From the NCBI GenBank assembly GCA_026315105.1, contig CM048755.1:756233301-756297300 (forward strand): 64,000 bases of DNA. The letters are read 5' to 3'. This DNA comes from Locusta migratoria. Its lineage: Eukaryota; Arthropoda; Insecta; Orthoptera; Acrididae. The translations under genes and the position numbers were made by a program. The notes beneath the pieces were generated by a model. The model was not told where the DNA came from, made no database searches, and saw only the letters and a program-made list of their open reading frames with translations. This document shows, one piece after another, positions 31,524-42,891 of the stretch. Each line of letters begins with the position of its first letter. Positions within the stretch are counted from its first letter, which is position 1.

Positions 31524-33152
31524 ACTATATGGAATTATAAAAACCAGCTGCGTGAATAAAACTTCAAATGAGCTAGCCATTGAGGCGTCGTCGCCTAAAA
31601 CTAAGGAAAGCGCGTCTGGGATATTAAAAGACTGCCGCAAGTTGGCTAAAACTGGACTGTCCATCAGAAGATGGGCTACTGTCAAAACTGCTCCACACCG
31701 ACACATGGGCGGGGCCTCACGGCGAAGGAGATAGCCGTCGGTCAGCCATGTTTGCTCAATATGGAGGCGGCAGAGAACAACCGACTCTCGACGTATCGGC
31801 CGCAGTGAAGATTTCCACAGAGTCGTGGATAGCTTCACTGCGCGAAGCTTATTCGTTGCACTTGTGGTCGACCATTCAGCACTCCAAGCCTCACGCACCT
31901 TCCGGTGCAACGCTAACTTGAGGTCCGATTCCGTGACGCCAATGGCCAAACGTGGCGCAGTTGTGACCTGCTTGGCCAACTGATCGACATGTTTATTCCC
32001 CAGTATGCCGATGTGGCCAGGGGTCCACAGAAAGACCACAGAACGGCCAGATTTGCCAAGAGAGAAAACAGTGTCTTGAATGGTACACACTAATGGGTGG
32101 TGAGGGAAACACTTTTAGATTGCCTGCAAGCCACTGAAGGAGTCACGACAAATGACCCCCTGGGGCAGGCTCTGAGATGTTTTATAGCCTTTAGGATGGC
32201 GACCAGCTCTGCAGTAAAGACACTATTTTCACGGGGTAATGAATGCTGTCCGAAGCGGTCACCATGGAGATATGCGCACCCTGCATGACCATCTGCTAGG
32301 GATCCATCAGTATAAATGGCTTCGGCCTCATGGAACGAAGCAACAAGTTGCAGGAACTGGCGACGGAGTTGTGTTGCAGAAACAGAGTCCTTCGACACAC
32401 GGGACAGATCCGGGCAAAGCTGCAAGCGAGGGATGGACCAAGGAGGAGTTTAAAAGGAATGTTGTAAACTGACAGGGATTGGATGAGATTCAAGGGACGA
32501 AAGGATTGAAATCGGGTAACCCGACCTGGGCCATCCTGGAGGGATAGGGAGTGCAGCGTCTGGGAAAAGGAGCCTGTGGTTCAGGTGGTGGGGCGAGGCC
32601 CGAACATGGCCAACATACAAAGCTAACAGGTGTTGTCGGCGGAACCTTGGGGAAAGGACCCCAGCTTCAACTAATATGCTTGTCACAGGGCTCGTGGGAA
32701 AAGCCACAGTCGCTAAACGGACACCACAATGGAGAACTGGATCCAATGCCTGCAGTGATGAAGGCGCTGGCGAATCATAAACTATGCATCCATAGTCGAG
32801 GCGCGACTGAATGAGAACCTGATAGAGCTGCAGGAGCGTTAGGCGTGCAGATCTCAAAACGGCGTGGCTCAGACAATGCAGGATGTTTAGGTGCTGCCAG
32901 CACTTTTGGTTCAGCTGTTGGAGATGCGGCACCCAAGTAAGACGATCATCAAACAACATCCCTAAGAATCGGTTCGTCTCTTTGACAAGAAGAAGGTCAT
33001 CAGCTAAATAAAGTTCAGGTTTCGGGTGCACCGATCGACGTCGACAGAAATGCATGACCCAGGTTTTTTATGCAGAAAACTGGAAACCATAGGCAAACGC
33101 CCACGACTGCGCCTTTCGAATAGCTATCTGCAACCACCGTACAGCAACACTG
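31524..33152 (-). pseudogene. ORF2 of E6, RT thumb, RNase H and finger
   Basis: On the minus strand: MHFCRRRSVHPKPELYLADD (33055 down), RFLGMLFDDRLTW, SRLDYGCIVYDSPAPSS, then RNase H with YTDGSLADGHAGCAY (about 32310). The acidic DSLSGL segment is damaged near 32140. WTPGHIGILGNKHVD and CRCGAVLTVAHLLMDSP follow; the last Cys of the finger is changed to Ser. The stop is TAG at 31524-31526. Frameshifts near 32480, 32425 and 32090. Confidence 0.82.
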
Positions 33153-33548
33153 CCCCACAGGGGCTCAGCATTAATTTGCTGGGTACGGGCTTGGCGAACC
33201 CCAGGTCCTGAGCCATGGGCTGTGTCGCGCCAACAGTCCGCTACACTGTAAGCTCTGTGCGCACTTCAACGACCATCGTTTGGCGCGACGGTGGAACGCT
33301 GTACGTTTAAGAGCCCGGGGATCTTGGCTTAATCGCCCGGGTCGCGAGGACAGTACAAACCTCTATAAAAAACCCTCAATCTCAAGGTGTGCTACGTGCC
33401 GAGGAGATGCATGGCTGTTGAGGTTGAACAGCCGCTAGCGAGCAACCTCTGAGGAACCTGCCGCACCTCAGTTGTACAAGGCTTACCCAGGCAAGCGGGG
33501 CTCTGCCTGGGTGGACCTTTAGTTCCCTAGCTGCTCGTGGGACGAGAA
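33153..33548 (+). promoter_or_regulatory. 5'UTR of E7 (A type)
   Basis: It starts with the CCCC-ACA-GGGG hairpin and carries the same modules as E3, E9 and E10. The expected ORF1 start ATG is ACG here (AACGAAACG against AACATGAAACG in E3), so the start codon is lost. Confidence 0.65.
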
Positions 33549-34990
33549 CGAAACGATCAATTAAAAGCGTCGCCACACGCAAACCTGGCGTTTCTAAGCG
33601 TGGAAAAACTGAATTCGATGGAACTGCTTACGATCCTAAGATGTTCCCTTCTCTTGGCACCCCATGGGAGGAACGTAGAGGCCTGAACCATACTCGCCAC
33701 AATAGCTAGTATGTGCCCGTTCTGATGGAGGGTTCTTTCTGTCTACGTAGCCACAGTTCTTTGTCGAACAGCTTGAAGACAAGTTTGGCGAAGTGGGTCG
33801 TTCTCAAAGATGAAGAGTGGGGCTGTATTGATACAAACGGCGTCCCCAGCCCAATCGCGGGCATTGCTTGCCTGCGAAAAGCTGGGTGACATCCCTGTGA
33901 CTATCACGCCCCACAAGTCCTTAAACATGGTCCAGGGTCTAATCTATCAGAGAGATCTGTTATCCCAGACCGATGAAGAGTTGCGAGCAAACGTGCAGCG
34001 TCGAGGGGTTCACTTTGTCTGGCGAGTATACAAGGGATCCAAAGATAGCAGGGTTGCCACCGGTGCTTTTATCTTGGCCTTCGAAGGCGATACACTGCCT
34101 GAGAAGGTCAAGATAATGGTATACCGCAACAATGTCAAGCCTTATGTCCCTCCCCCTATGCGGTGTTTCCGGTGCTGGAAGTTTGGGCACATGTCGTCCC
34201 GACCTACTTCCAGCCCAAACTGCAGGGAGTGTGGACGGCCATCACATCCGGACACCCCTTGTACCCCACCTCCTGTTTGCGTAAATTGCGGGCAACAACA
34301 TCTGCCATGCTTGCCAACTTGTACTGTTCTTCATCGGGAAAGGAAAGTAATGGAAATCAAGACCCTGGGTCGGCTTACTTTCTCTGAGGCACACAAAAAG
34401 TACGAGCGACTCCATCCTGTAAAGATGACATCATCTTTTGCCGCAGTCACAGTGGCACCTATTCCATTCCGATCGATGGTACCAGTGTCATCTCCATCTG
34501 TGGGCCCTATGGGCCAACAATCTTCTACTGCCCCCTCGATGGGTGGGGGACCGTCTACATCCCTTGCTCCCACAACACCTGTGGGAGCAATGTCTACTCC
34601 ATCATCGGGGACTCCAGTCCCCACTCCCCAGCCAGGGAAGCACCAGTATTCCTCGGCCCCTCTTGCCCAGAGGGGGCCCTTGTGGCACCCCCTCCTTAGG
34701 CTTCCACGAGTGGTTTGGAGAGTCACAGCCAGAGGCTGCAGGATCCACCTGCCCCCAGAAACCGCTAGTGAGAAGTCCTCCCAGCCCTTGAGACCAAAAG
34801 GGCAGCGGGAGGTAAAGAAGAAAGTCTCCTTATAGACTTCAAAGTCACGGAATCCTGCATCATCTACGTCAGAAGATGAGGTTCAGATCTTCGCATCTCT
34901 CGAGGATCTGGCCCTCACTAAGACGCTTCAGCCGATGCTCCTTGATGATGCAGATGTGCAACAACAAGCAGACCGCAAATCTTTGGGCTG
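33549..34990 (+). pseudogene. ORF1 of E7, start lost, knuckle damaged
   Basis: The N-terminal part up to 33800 is frameshifted and has TAG codons. From 33810 it is open: MKSGAVLIQTASPAQSRALL, VATGAFILAFEGDTLPEKVK. The first knuckle ends in Pro where Cys is needed (CFRCWKFGHMSSRP), followed by CRECGRPSHPDTPC and CVNCGQQHLPCLPTC. A frameshift in the Pro-rich linker leads to an early stop at 34835, and the acidic tail with SEDEVQIFAS-like sequence lies in another frame to TGA 34988-34990. Confidence 0.8.
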
Positions 34991-35009
34991 ACAATATTCA
35001 GTCCTTCAT

Positions 35010-38000
35010 CATGGTCTTCCTGCAAACCATGAATCAAATTCTCCAATGGAATTGCGGGGGTTTTTCAACCATCTGGCTGAGCTGCAGCAGTTGTGCCATT
35101 TCACAGTGTTGTGTATGGCTCTGCAGGAAACTTGGTTCGCTGTTCGCCTTTGGGCTATACTGTCTGTTCGATATACCTTCCTCCAGACAGGGATGTTTCG
35201 CCCACTGATCTTGCTGCTCTGGTAGCACAGCTGCCCCACCGTTTCTTCTTTTGGGGGACTTTAACACCCATCACCATTTATGGGGCGGAACAGAGACGAC
35301 CCAATGTGGTAGGGATGTGAAGCTCTTATTGCCCAACAAGACATCTTCCTTCTAAATACTGGTTCCCCGACACACTTCAGTGTTGCACATGGCACTTTCT
35401 CAGCTATCGATCTCTCGGTCTGTAGCCCAATCCTTCTTCCACACCTCAAATGGAGGGCCCACGATGACCTCTGCGGGAGCGACCATTTTCCTATCTTTTT
35501 GTCGCTACCACAGTCTCAACAGGTGGAACAACTGCCTCGATGGTCCCTCCATAGGGCTGATTGGCAGCGTTGCACTTCTGCTGTTGTCATTCCTGCCCAA
35601 CTGCCAGCCGATGTGGATGTGGCAGTCCGACAGGTGACTGTCGCCATAGTTTCCGCTGCTGAGGCCCCTGTTCCAACCACCTCAGGGTCCCCTCAGAGCA
35701 AATCTGTGTCTTGGTGGTCACAAGAAATCGCTGAAGCCATTCGGGATCGGCGTAGGGCACTTCAGCGCTACTAGCGACATCCCACTATCGATCACCTGAT
35801 TGCTTTTAAACGGCTCTGGGCCCGAGCCTTACGGCTTATACGGCCAAGTAAGCAAGATTGTTGGGAGAGGTACGTCGCCTCTATTGGATCTCGTGCCTCA
35901 CATTCTCGGGTGTGGACTCAGGTTCGACGTCTTTTTGGGTACCGCCCACCAGCAGGAATTCCGTGTCTTCGCTTACAGGGTACTGTCTGCTCAGACCCGC
36001 TTGCTGTCGCCGAGCACATGGCACAGTTTTATGCAGGCATCAGTTCAACTAAAGCTTACAGTGAAGCCTTTCGCGCCATTAAAGACCGAGTTGAGCGGAA
36101 GCCACTGTCGTTTCACACACGTCGCTAGGAGCCGTACAATGCACCCTTTAGCGAGTGGGAGTTTCAAAGTGCCCTTTCTGCATGCCCCGATACTTGTCCA
36201 GGACCAGATCGTGTCCATAGCCAATTTCTTCGGCATCTTTCTTTGGACGCTCAGAACCAACTGCTCGCCTTGTTTAACCGTCTCTGGGCAGAAGGTATTT
36301 TTCCCTCCCAATGGCGGGAAAGCACCATCATCCCAGTGATAAAACCTGGCGCTGACCCACAGGTGGCTGACAGTTACCGTCCGATCAGCCTCACAAACGT
36401 TCTATGGAAGCTCGTTGAACGGATGGGGAGTCGGCGGCTTGTGTGGATCCTCGAAGACTGGGGACTCCTAGTAGCACAACAAGGTGGTTTCCGTCAGGGC
36501 CGCTCCACAATTGACAATCTTGTGTCGTTGGAGTCGGCTATTCGTACAGCCTTTACCCGACGTGAACATCTTGTTGCTGTGTTTTTCGATTTCCGGAAAG
36601 CTTATGACACAACCTGGCGCCACCACATCTTGGCTACATTGTACGACTGGGGCTTACGGGGCCCACTTCTGATCTTTATCAGGACTTTTCTCTCCCACCG
36701 CTCCTTTAGGGTTAGGGTGGCTACCACTCTTAGTTCCTCACACATCCAAGAGAACGGTGTCTCACAGGGCTCCGTCCTCAGTGTGCCTCTGTTTTTAATT
36801 GCCATAAACGGTCTTGCAACGGCTGTGGGATCCTCTGTCTGTTCTAGCTTGTTTGCTGATGACTTTTGTCTGTATTTCAGTTTGGTTAGTATTAGCGTCG
36901 CTGAGCAGCGGCTACAGGGAGCCATCCGAAAAGCTGACTCATGGGCCTCTACCCATGGATTTCAGTGCAGAAAACCCGCGTGATACACTTCTGTCGCCGT
37001 CGGGCAGTTCACATGGATCCCGAGTTATATCCGAGTGGTGAATTGCTCCTTGTCAAAGAGAAGCATAGGTTTCTTGGAATGGTATTCGACAACAGGCTTA
37101 CATGGATGTCACATCTGCGTCAGCTGCAACTAAATTGCTCGCGACATCTAAATATTCTCTGCTGCTTGAGCCATACTGCTTGGGGCACTGCTCGTTCCAC
37201 CCTCGTGCAGCTGTACAAGTCCTTAATACAATCATGGCTTGATTACGGGTGCCTGGTATACGACTCGGCAGCACCATCCGCCTTGAGGATCCTTGACCCC
37301 ATCCACCATAGTGGTATCCGGCTGGCAACTGGGTCCTTTCGCACCAGCCCTGTGCCAAGTCCTCTTGCCGAAGTAGGGATTCCTCCATTACACTTCCGCC
37401 GGCAGCAGCTTCTCCCTAGCTATGTTGCTCGAGTCCATGCCACGCCACACCATCCAAATCGCAGGCTTTTGTTTCCGACTGTTACCCCTCCTTGTCGACC
37501 ACATCGACCTATATCAGGTCTTCCGATCGCGATCTGTGTTCGTAAACTCCTTTTCTCACTTAATTCCCTACCTCTCCCTGACGTTTTTTCCTGCCCATTC
37601 CATCTTCCTCCTTGGTCCATCCCCCGTGTGAAGCTCCACCTGCAATTTTCCTGCAATACAAAGGCATTAGTTTCACCACTGATACTCCGTTGCAAGTTTC
37701 TGGCACTTCTCGCTGCTCACCGTGGTGCAGACGTCCTGTACACTGATGGCTCCCTGATAGATGGCAGAGCCAGTTACGCTTTTGTTCATGGCAACCACAA
37801 AGAACAACGGTCCATGCCGCCTGGCTGTAGTATTTTTACAGCTGAACTGATCGCCATTTTTCGTGCTATTGACAACCTCACAACGTGCCCTCGGAAGTCG
37901 TATGTCGTGTGCAGCGACTCCCTTAGTGGCCTGCAAGCCCTTTCCAACTATTTTTCTTCCCATCCGTTGGTGCAATCCATCCAAAACGCCGTCGCTTCAC

Positions 38001-38537
38001 TCGGCAAGTCTGGATGTTCGGTGGACTTTATCTGGACCCCTGGCCACATTGGCATCCCGGGGAACGAGCATGTCGATCGGCTGGCTAAGCTCGCCACCAC
38101 TGCTCCTCCCCTGTATATTGGTATCCCAGAACGGGATATCCGAATGGATTTGCGCCACAAGGTTTTTGAGGCTTGGAACACGCAATGGGCAACACTGAGC
38201 ACTCCCAACAAGCTCCGAGCGATCAAGTCCTCTACGGCTGTCTGGAAGTCGTCTTTAAGGCCTTCCCATAGGGACTCTGTTGTCCTGCGTCGCCAACATA
38301 TTGGCCATACGAGGTTTACACATGGCTACCTTTTACGTAAAGAGGACCCACCGAATTGCCGTTGTGGAAGTTTGTTGACTGTGGTCCACATCCTGTCGGA
38401 CTGTCTGTTTTTAGCCGCCTTGCGGCAGTCTTTTAATCTACCTACTGCGCCTGCCTTGATTTTACCTGACAATGCGTCTATGGCTGACCGAGTTTGAGGT
38501 TTTATACGTGCAGCTGGATTTTATCATTCTATTTACT
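35010..38537 (+). pseudogene. ORF2 of E7, endonuclease deleted in part
   Basis: It starts at ATG 35010 (MVFLQTMNQ then ILQWN). About 170 bp is missing near 35140, joining LQETWF to TVCSIYLPPD. The LGDFN motif is altered to LGDFNTHHHLWGG and read in two frames. RT is mostly open in 36243-36983: QGGFRQGRSTIDN, FFDFRKAYDTTWRHH, GVSQGSVLSVPLFL, FADDF. RNase H follows from 36941 to 38497: YTDGSLIDGRASYAF, CSDSLSGL, WTPGHIGIPGNEHVD, CRCGSLLTVVHILSDC. TGA at about 38494 and a lost terminal stop (ATTTACTGG where others have a stop) end it. Confidence 0.85.
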
Positions 38538-38912
38538 GGTGGGCTTGTGCCTCGTATCTCAGGCTCCCACCTCTCATATTTTACAATTATGTTTTTCTTA
38601 CTTTTACCCTGTTTTTACCTCATTTTTTAGCCTGGGCAAAGTGACTGGCTCATCTTGTATTTGTCTGCGATCAGCCAGCCACTGTTCCCTGCCCTATTTT
38701 AGCTCAGTTCAAAACTTGGTCTCTCTTATTCCCGTCTTCTTCAGTGTTGTTGAGAGTATCAAGTTCATTGGCACTGTGTGCACTTACGCTTCTCTTCTGG
38801 GTATTGAGCTATATTTTACTTTTGCTACTTCGATGTCTTGTCTTCGTAAGGAACAGGGGACTGATAACCATGTAGTTTAGTCCCCTCTAAACCTCAAACA
38901 ACAACAACAACA
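38538..38912 (+). other. 3'UTR of E7 with two hairpins and AAC tail
   Basis: The upper hairpin is GTGACTGGCT at 38641-38650 with AGCCAGCCAC at 38673-38682 (one A-C mismatch). The terminal hairpin is GGGGACT at 38856-38862 with AGTCCCC at 38879-38885. AAC tail from about 38893. Confidence 0.78.
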
Positions 38913-38924
38913 ACAGCAACACTG

Positions 38925-41174
38925 ACATTGGTGGAGCTAAAATACATGCAAAAGTCATCGGCATTAAAGGGGGTAGAAACCGATGACCCCCACAGCCGCA
39001 GCAAGACAATTAATTGAGACTAAAACAGAGGGACACTAAGAACGTAACCGTGTGGGACACCGTTTTCTTGATAATGAGGTGAGCTGAGACAGGTACCAAC
39101 TCGAACACGAAAAGAATGCAACGCAAGAAAGTTATGTATAAATACAGGAAGTGGACCCTGAAAGCCCCAGTCGTACAGCGTAGACAGTATGTGAAGTCGC
39201 CAGGTGGTTTCATACCCCTTCCGGACGTCAAAGAAGATGGGAACTAGATGTTCGCGCCGAATAAAAGCCATACGAATGGCCGAATCCAGCGTCACGAGAT
39301 TGTCGATAGCGAAGTGGCCATGACGGAAACCACCTCGCTGTGGAGCCAAGTGTCTCCAGTCCTTGAGGATCAACATAAACCTTCGACTCATCATGCATTT
39401 GAGGAGCTTGCAAGGAACGTTTGAGAGGCTGATCGGTCGGTATCTATCAGCCGCCTGCGGATACGCCCCAGGCTACATTACTGGGATGATGATGCTATCA
39501 CGCCACTGAGACGAAAACACCCTCAACCCGGAGACGACTGAGCAGGGCGAGAAACTGGTACTTAGAGTCCGCTGATAGGTGTCGGAGGAACTGGCTGTGA
39601 ATGCGATCAGGTCCAGGGGATGTATCTGGGCATGTAGCAAGGGAACTTTCAAACTCCCACTTAGTAAAAGGGCAGTTGTATGATTCCTGGCGTTGGGTTC
39701 GAAAAGATATCTGATTTCGCTCCATGCGCTCTTTGAGGGCTCGGAAATCTGCACCATAAGCAGCAGTCGCTGAGGTACGTGCATATTGGTTTGCCAAGTG
39801 CTCGACTAAGGTGAGGTCAGTACGGAATGTATCCTGAATGCTGAGACATAGGATTTCCGCCGGTGGATGGTGACTGAAGAGGCGTCGAACTTGCGACCAT
39901 ACCTGTGGAGGACATGCGCGGGAACCAATGGAGGCAACATACCGCTCCCAGAAGGCCCTCTTGATTTGCTGGATCAATCACCGCGTCCGTGCCAAGAGAC
40001 GTTTGAAGGCGAGAAGATGATCTATGGAAGGGTGGCGTCGGCGGCGGTGTAGTGCTCGCCGACATTGCCGGATGGCCTCAGCGATCTCCAGTGTCCACCA
40101 GGGCACCGACTTACGGTGGAGTGACAAGTGTGGTGGGAACAGTTTTCTCAGCTGCAGAGACGATGGCCTCTGTGACTCGCTGAACAGAGGCATCAACATT
40201 AGCCGGAAGGGGAGACGAAATCACAGCAGCTGAGGAATAAGCTGGCCAATCAGCCCTCTGAAGGGACCAGCGAGGCAGACGGTCAGCAGGCAGGCACTGT
40301 GGGAACGACAGGGAGATAGGATAATAGTCGGTTCCACTGAGGGCGTCGTGGACCCTCCAAGCGAGATGTGTAAGCAGGCGTGGGCGGCAGACAGACAAGT
40401 CTATGGCCGAATGTGTTTCATGGGCTACACTAAAATGCGTAGGAGCACCGGTGTTGAGGAGACAGATGTTCAGCTGCGTCAGTAGAGTATCAACGTCTCT
40501 ACCCCAAGCCGAGGTCTGTGTGCACCCCACAATGTGTGGTGGACGTTGAAATCCCCCAAAAACAAGAAAGGGTTCCGGCCGCAGTGGCCGAGGAGACTGA
40601 GGCTCTCCAGTCACGGTCTGCACGGCCACTACGGTCGGGGGTTCGAATCCCCCCTTCGGGCATGGATATTTGTGCCATCCTAGTTCGTAAGTAGTTCATA
40701 AGTAGTTTATAAGTAGTTTGTAAGTTTAGGGACTGATGACCCCGTAGTTAAGTCCCATAGACTACACAAACATTTGAACATTTTGAAGAAAGGGTGGGGG
40801 AAGATGGACGACCAAGATAGTGAGGTCTACAGGAGAGACAACGTCATCTGGTGGAAGGTAAACAGAGCAGATGGTAAAATCGTGCACTACCCGGACCCTA
40901 ACAGCGACTGCCTCAATAGTTGTTTGAAAAGGCACAGCAGCAGTTGGGATAGAGGCCAGAACGTAGACGCAGCCTCCACTGGAAACTCTGCCATAGACAG
41001 AACGATTTTTAAAATAGTCCTGATAGCCTCGAAGGGCAGGGAAACCAGGTTTCCTGGAGGGCTAAGCAGAGCACAGAGAAGCGGCAGAGTAACTGCTGCA
41101 GCTCAGCCAGGTGGAGGAAAAAACTGCCGCAATTCCACTGTAGTTTTCGTTTTTGCGCCGAGCCGAAGAGCCAT
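38925..41174 (-). pseudogene. ORF2 of E6, endonuclease and RT
   Basis: Minus strand. ATG 41174-41172 (MALRLGAKT), then a shift before the WNCG motif (LQWNCGSFFLHLAELQQLL in another frame). LQETWFP near 41050. The endonuclease motif reads FLVFGGFQRPPHIVG, with the catalytic GDFNAHH changed, and is split there by a SINE. Then LLNTGAPTHFSVAHETHSA and RT blocks: GPDRIHSQFLRHLSAD, a QRGGFRHGHFAIDN box (usually QGGFRQGRSAIDN), FFDVRKGYETTWRLH (catalytic Asp in DLRKAYD altered to Glu) and QENGVPHGYVLSVPLF. Several frames. Clearly inactive. Confidence 0.82.
40574..40785 (+). mobile_element. tRNA-derived SINE in the endonuclease region of E6
   Basis: TSD AAGAAAGGGT at 40564-40573 and 40786-40795. B box GGTTCGAATCC. 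Three GTAAGTAGTT-like units. The hairpin is GGGACT at 40729-40734 with AGTCCC at 40751-40756. Removing it restores the E6 sequence coding PPPFLVFGGF on the minus strand, so the SINE is younger than E6. Confidence 0.93.
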
Positions 41175-41193
41175 ATTGGAACAGAAAAGCAGG

Positions 41194-42198
41194 TTATTCC
41201 ATGGAAACACTTGCTGCAACCTGCTCAGAGACTGTTGGATCAAGAACCACTGGCTCAGGTTGGTCAGTTATGGTTAGATCCTCAGGTGATATGAGGATAT
41301 CTACCTGAAGCAGAAGATGAGGGAAGCTGTGTCTTTGCAGCCACCACAGATTCTTTCTTTCTATTTGGCTTTGGTTTCTTCCGTCTCACTGCCCTTTTGA
41401 TTTTATGGGCTAGGAGGGCTTCTCAGTGGCGTCAGGAGTGGAGGAACAACGAGAAGTCCTTCGACCAGCAGTTTGGAGATCCTTGAGTCTCCGGCCAGGA
41501 TCCTTGGAATAGGCTGTCCTGAGGGACCCTTTCCGAGCGAGAGGAGCCGGAGGAGGCTGTTCCTGATATCCCCGATGGTTGTGAGGGACTTGCCCCCACA
41601 GCAGGTGTTACAGGGATTGATGGAGGAGCGCCCCCACCCATAGAGGGTTCAGCGGCAGGTTGGTGGCCCCTAGGGCCCATAGAAGGGGGCCGTACTGTGG
41701 GAGTCGAACTCAATGGAAGTGGGGAAGATGCAACGGCAACAAAAGATGTAGTCAGACGCACCGGATGGAGCCGCTCATACTGTACCCTTGGCTCAGCATA
41801 TTTAAGTTGGTCCATAGTCTTGATTTCCATGATCTTCCATTTCTTGTGCAGAACGTACAGACAGACGAGCAAGGCAGATGTAATTGCCTACAATTCACAC
41901 AGAAGGGAGGTGGGGTGCATTGAGCGTACTGATGTGATGGATATCGATATTCTCTGCATGTAGGGCTGGAAGTACATCGGAAGGACATATGCCCGAACTC
42001 CCAGCACCTGAAGCACCTCATAGGGGGCGTGCCGTACAGTATGACGTCGCGCTGGTAGAGTATTACCTTGATCTTCTCGGGCAGTGTATCGCCTTCGACG
42101 GCCAGGATGAATGCACCGGTGGCAACCCTATGATCTTTCGGAGCCCGATAACCGTGCCTAACAAAGTGAACACCTCTCCGTTGCAGAGAAACGCGGAT
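41194..42198 (-). pseudogene. ORF1 of E6, 5'-truncated
   Basis: Minus strand, in several frames. It begins at LQRRGVHF, then VATGAFIL. The first knuckle is intact (CFRCWEFGHMSFRC), the second has Tyr for Cys (CREYRYPSHQYAQC), and CVNCRQLHLPCSSVC follows. The Pro-rich linker is open in 41872-41432, and the acidic end with EDLTITDQPEPVVLDP leads to TAA at 41196-41194. It precedes ORF2 by 19 nt. Confidence 0.8.
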
Positions 42199-42288
42199 GA
42201 AACTACATCAAAACTAACTATAATATCCGAGTCATCCAAGTGCAATCCCTCCAATCAACGTAGGAAATCCGCCGAGTTCTTAATGTGA
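42199..42288 (-). pseudogene. Penelope-like element RT fragment, minus strand
   Basis: On the minus strand it reads HIKNSADFLRRLEGLHLDD and then SDIIVSFDVVS. This is the Penelope-like RT block around the first catalytic Asp (VSFDVVSLFT in the family as I know it). It is cut at the left by E6 and at the right by E8, and continues at 59441-59497. Penelope-like elements are a separate retroelement class from LINEs. Confidence 0.75.
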
Positions 42289-42891
42289 CCCCCCTTGCGG
42301 GTTCGGGCGTAAGAATAGGCCCACGGTATTCCTGCCTGTCGTAAGAGGCGACTAAAAGGATTCTTCATACTTTTCGGCTTTTCATCTGTGGTCCCCTATG
42401 TGGGTTTGACCCTCCATTTTTCAAAATTTTTTCAGAAGAGCGAACCATTTGGGGAAGGACACCTTACGTGGTGCAACATGTAATTCTCGTGCCATGCCAT
42501 CTTATGCACCCATCATGGAATGCACTTGCGACTGCAAGACTGGGCACGACATTTCCTTTTTCCATGCACGTCGCATCCATTGCGCACTCATATCCCAGCA
42601 CTCTCCTTTATGATGGTTCACATAGCGCCAGAAAGCCAGCACGGTAGCCAGTCCGTTGTGGTGGGGTCGTCATGTACCCTCTTGGCTGTAGCCCCCTGAC
42701 AATACAGGGATCGCTCTACCGGTGCCAGAGCTGCATACTCCTCATGCAAGCCAAAGAGTCGATACTTATCTCTGTGGGGTATTAGGAATCCCAGCAACTG
42801 TCATCCCGCCAGGTGACGTTGCTGTGGCTGGGTGGCGCCCATGAGGAGAGCCCCTGATCGGAGTGGGTGGCATCGGGGCGGATCACCCACA
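42289..42891 (+). promoter_or_regulatory. 5'UTR of E8 (B type)
   Basis: It is quite different from the A type at its start (GGGCGTAAGAATAGGCCCAC, CTGTCGTAAGAGGCGACTAA). From about 42440 it shares blocks with E4: ACCATTTGGGGAAGG, CACGGTAGCCAGTCCG, GTCATGTACCCTC and GGCTGGGTGGCGCCC. It ends at ORF1 ATG 42892. The start is C-rich, but no clear hairpin of the CCCC-NNN-GGGG type is seen. Confidence 0.62.

Larger units (their letters stand above)
31167..33152 (-). mobile_element. I-like LINE copy E6, 3' part, minus strand
   Basis: The 3' end of a minus-strand copy, with the tail read as GTTGTTGTT at 31168-31176. It is split at 33152 by E7 and resumes at 38913, with the TSD ACAGCAACACTG at 33141-33152 and 38913-38924. 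Both parts join in the RT domain just after the YADD box. Confidence 0.9.
33153..38912 (+). mobile_element. I-like LINE copy E7, complete, inside E6
   Basis: It starts CCCCACAGGGGCTCAGC right after the left TSD and ends in an AAC tail at about 38893-38912. It has all sections, but both ORFs are broken. It lies in opposite orientation to its host E6. Confidence 0.92.
38913..42198 (-). mobile_element. I-like LINE copy E6, 5' part, minus strand
   Basis: The rest of E6, from the RT palm back to mid-ORF1. It has no 5'UTR. Homology ends at about 42196 inside ORF1 (LQRRGVHF region), so it was 5'-truncated. It contains a plus-strand SINE at 40574-40785. Its 5' flank is a Penelope-like fragment but its 3' flank is a CR1/Jockey-like RT. 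The only shared bases at the two ends are GAAACT (31159-31164 and 42199-42204). Confidence 0.88.
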
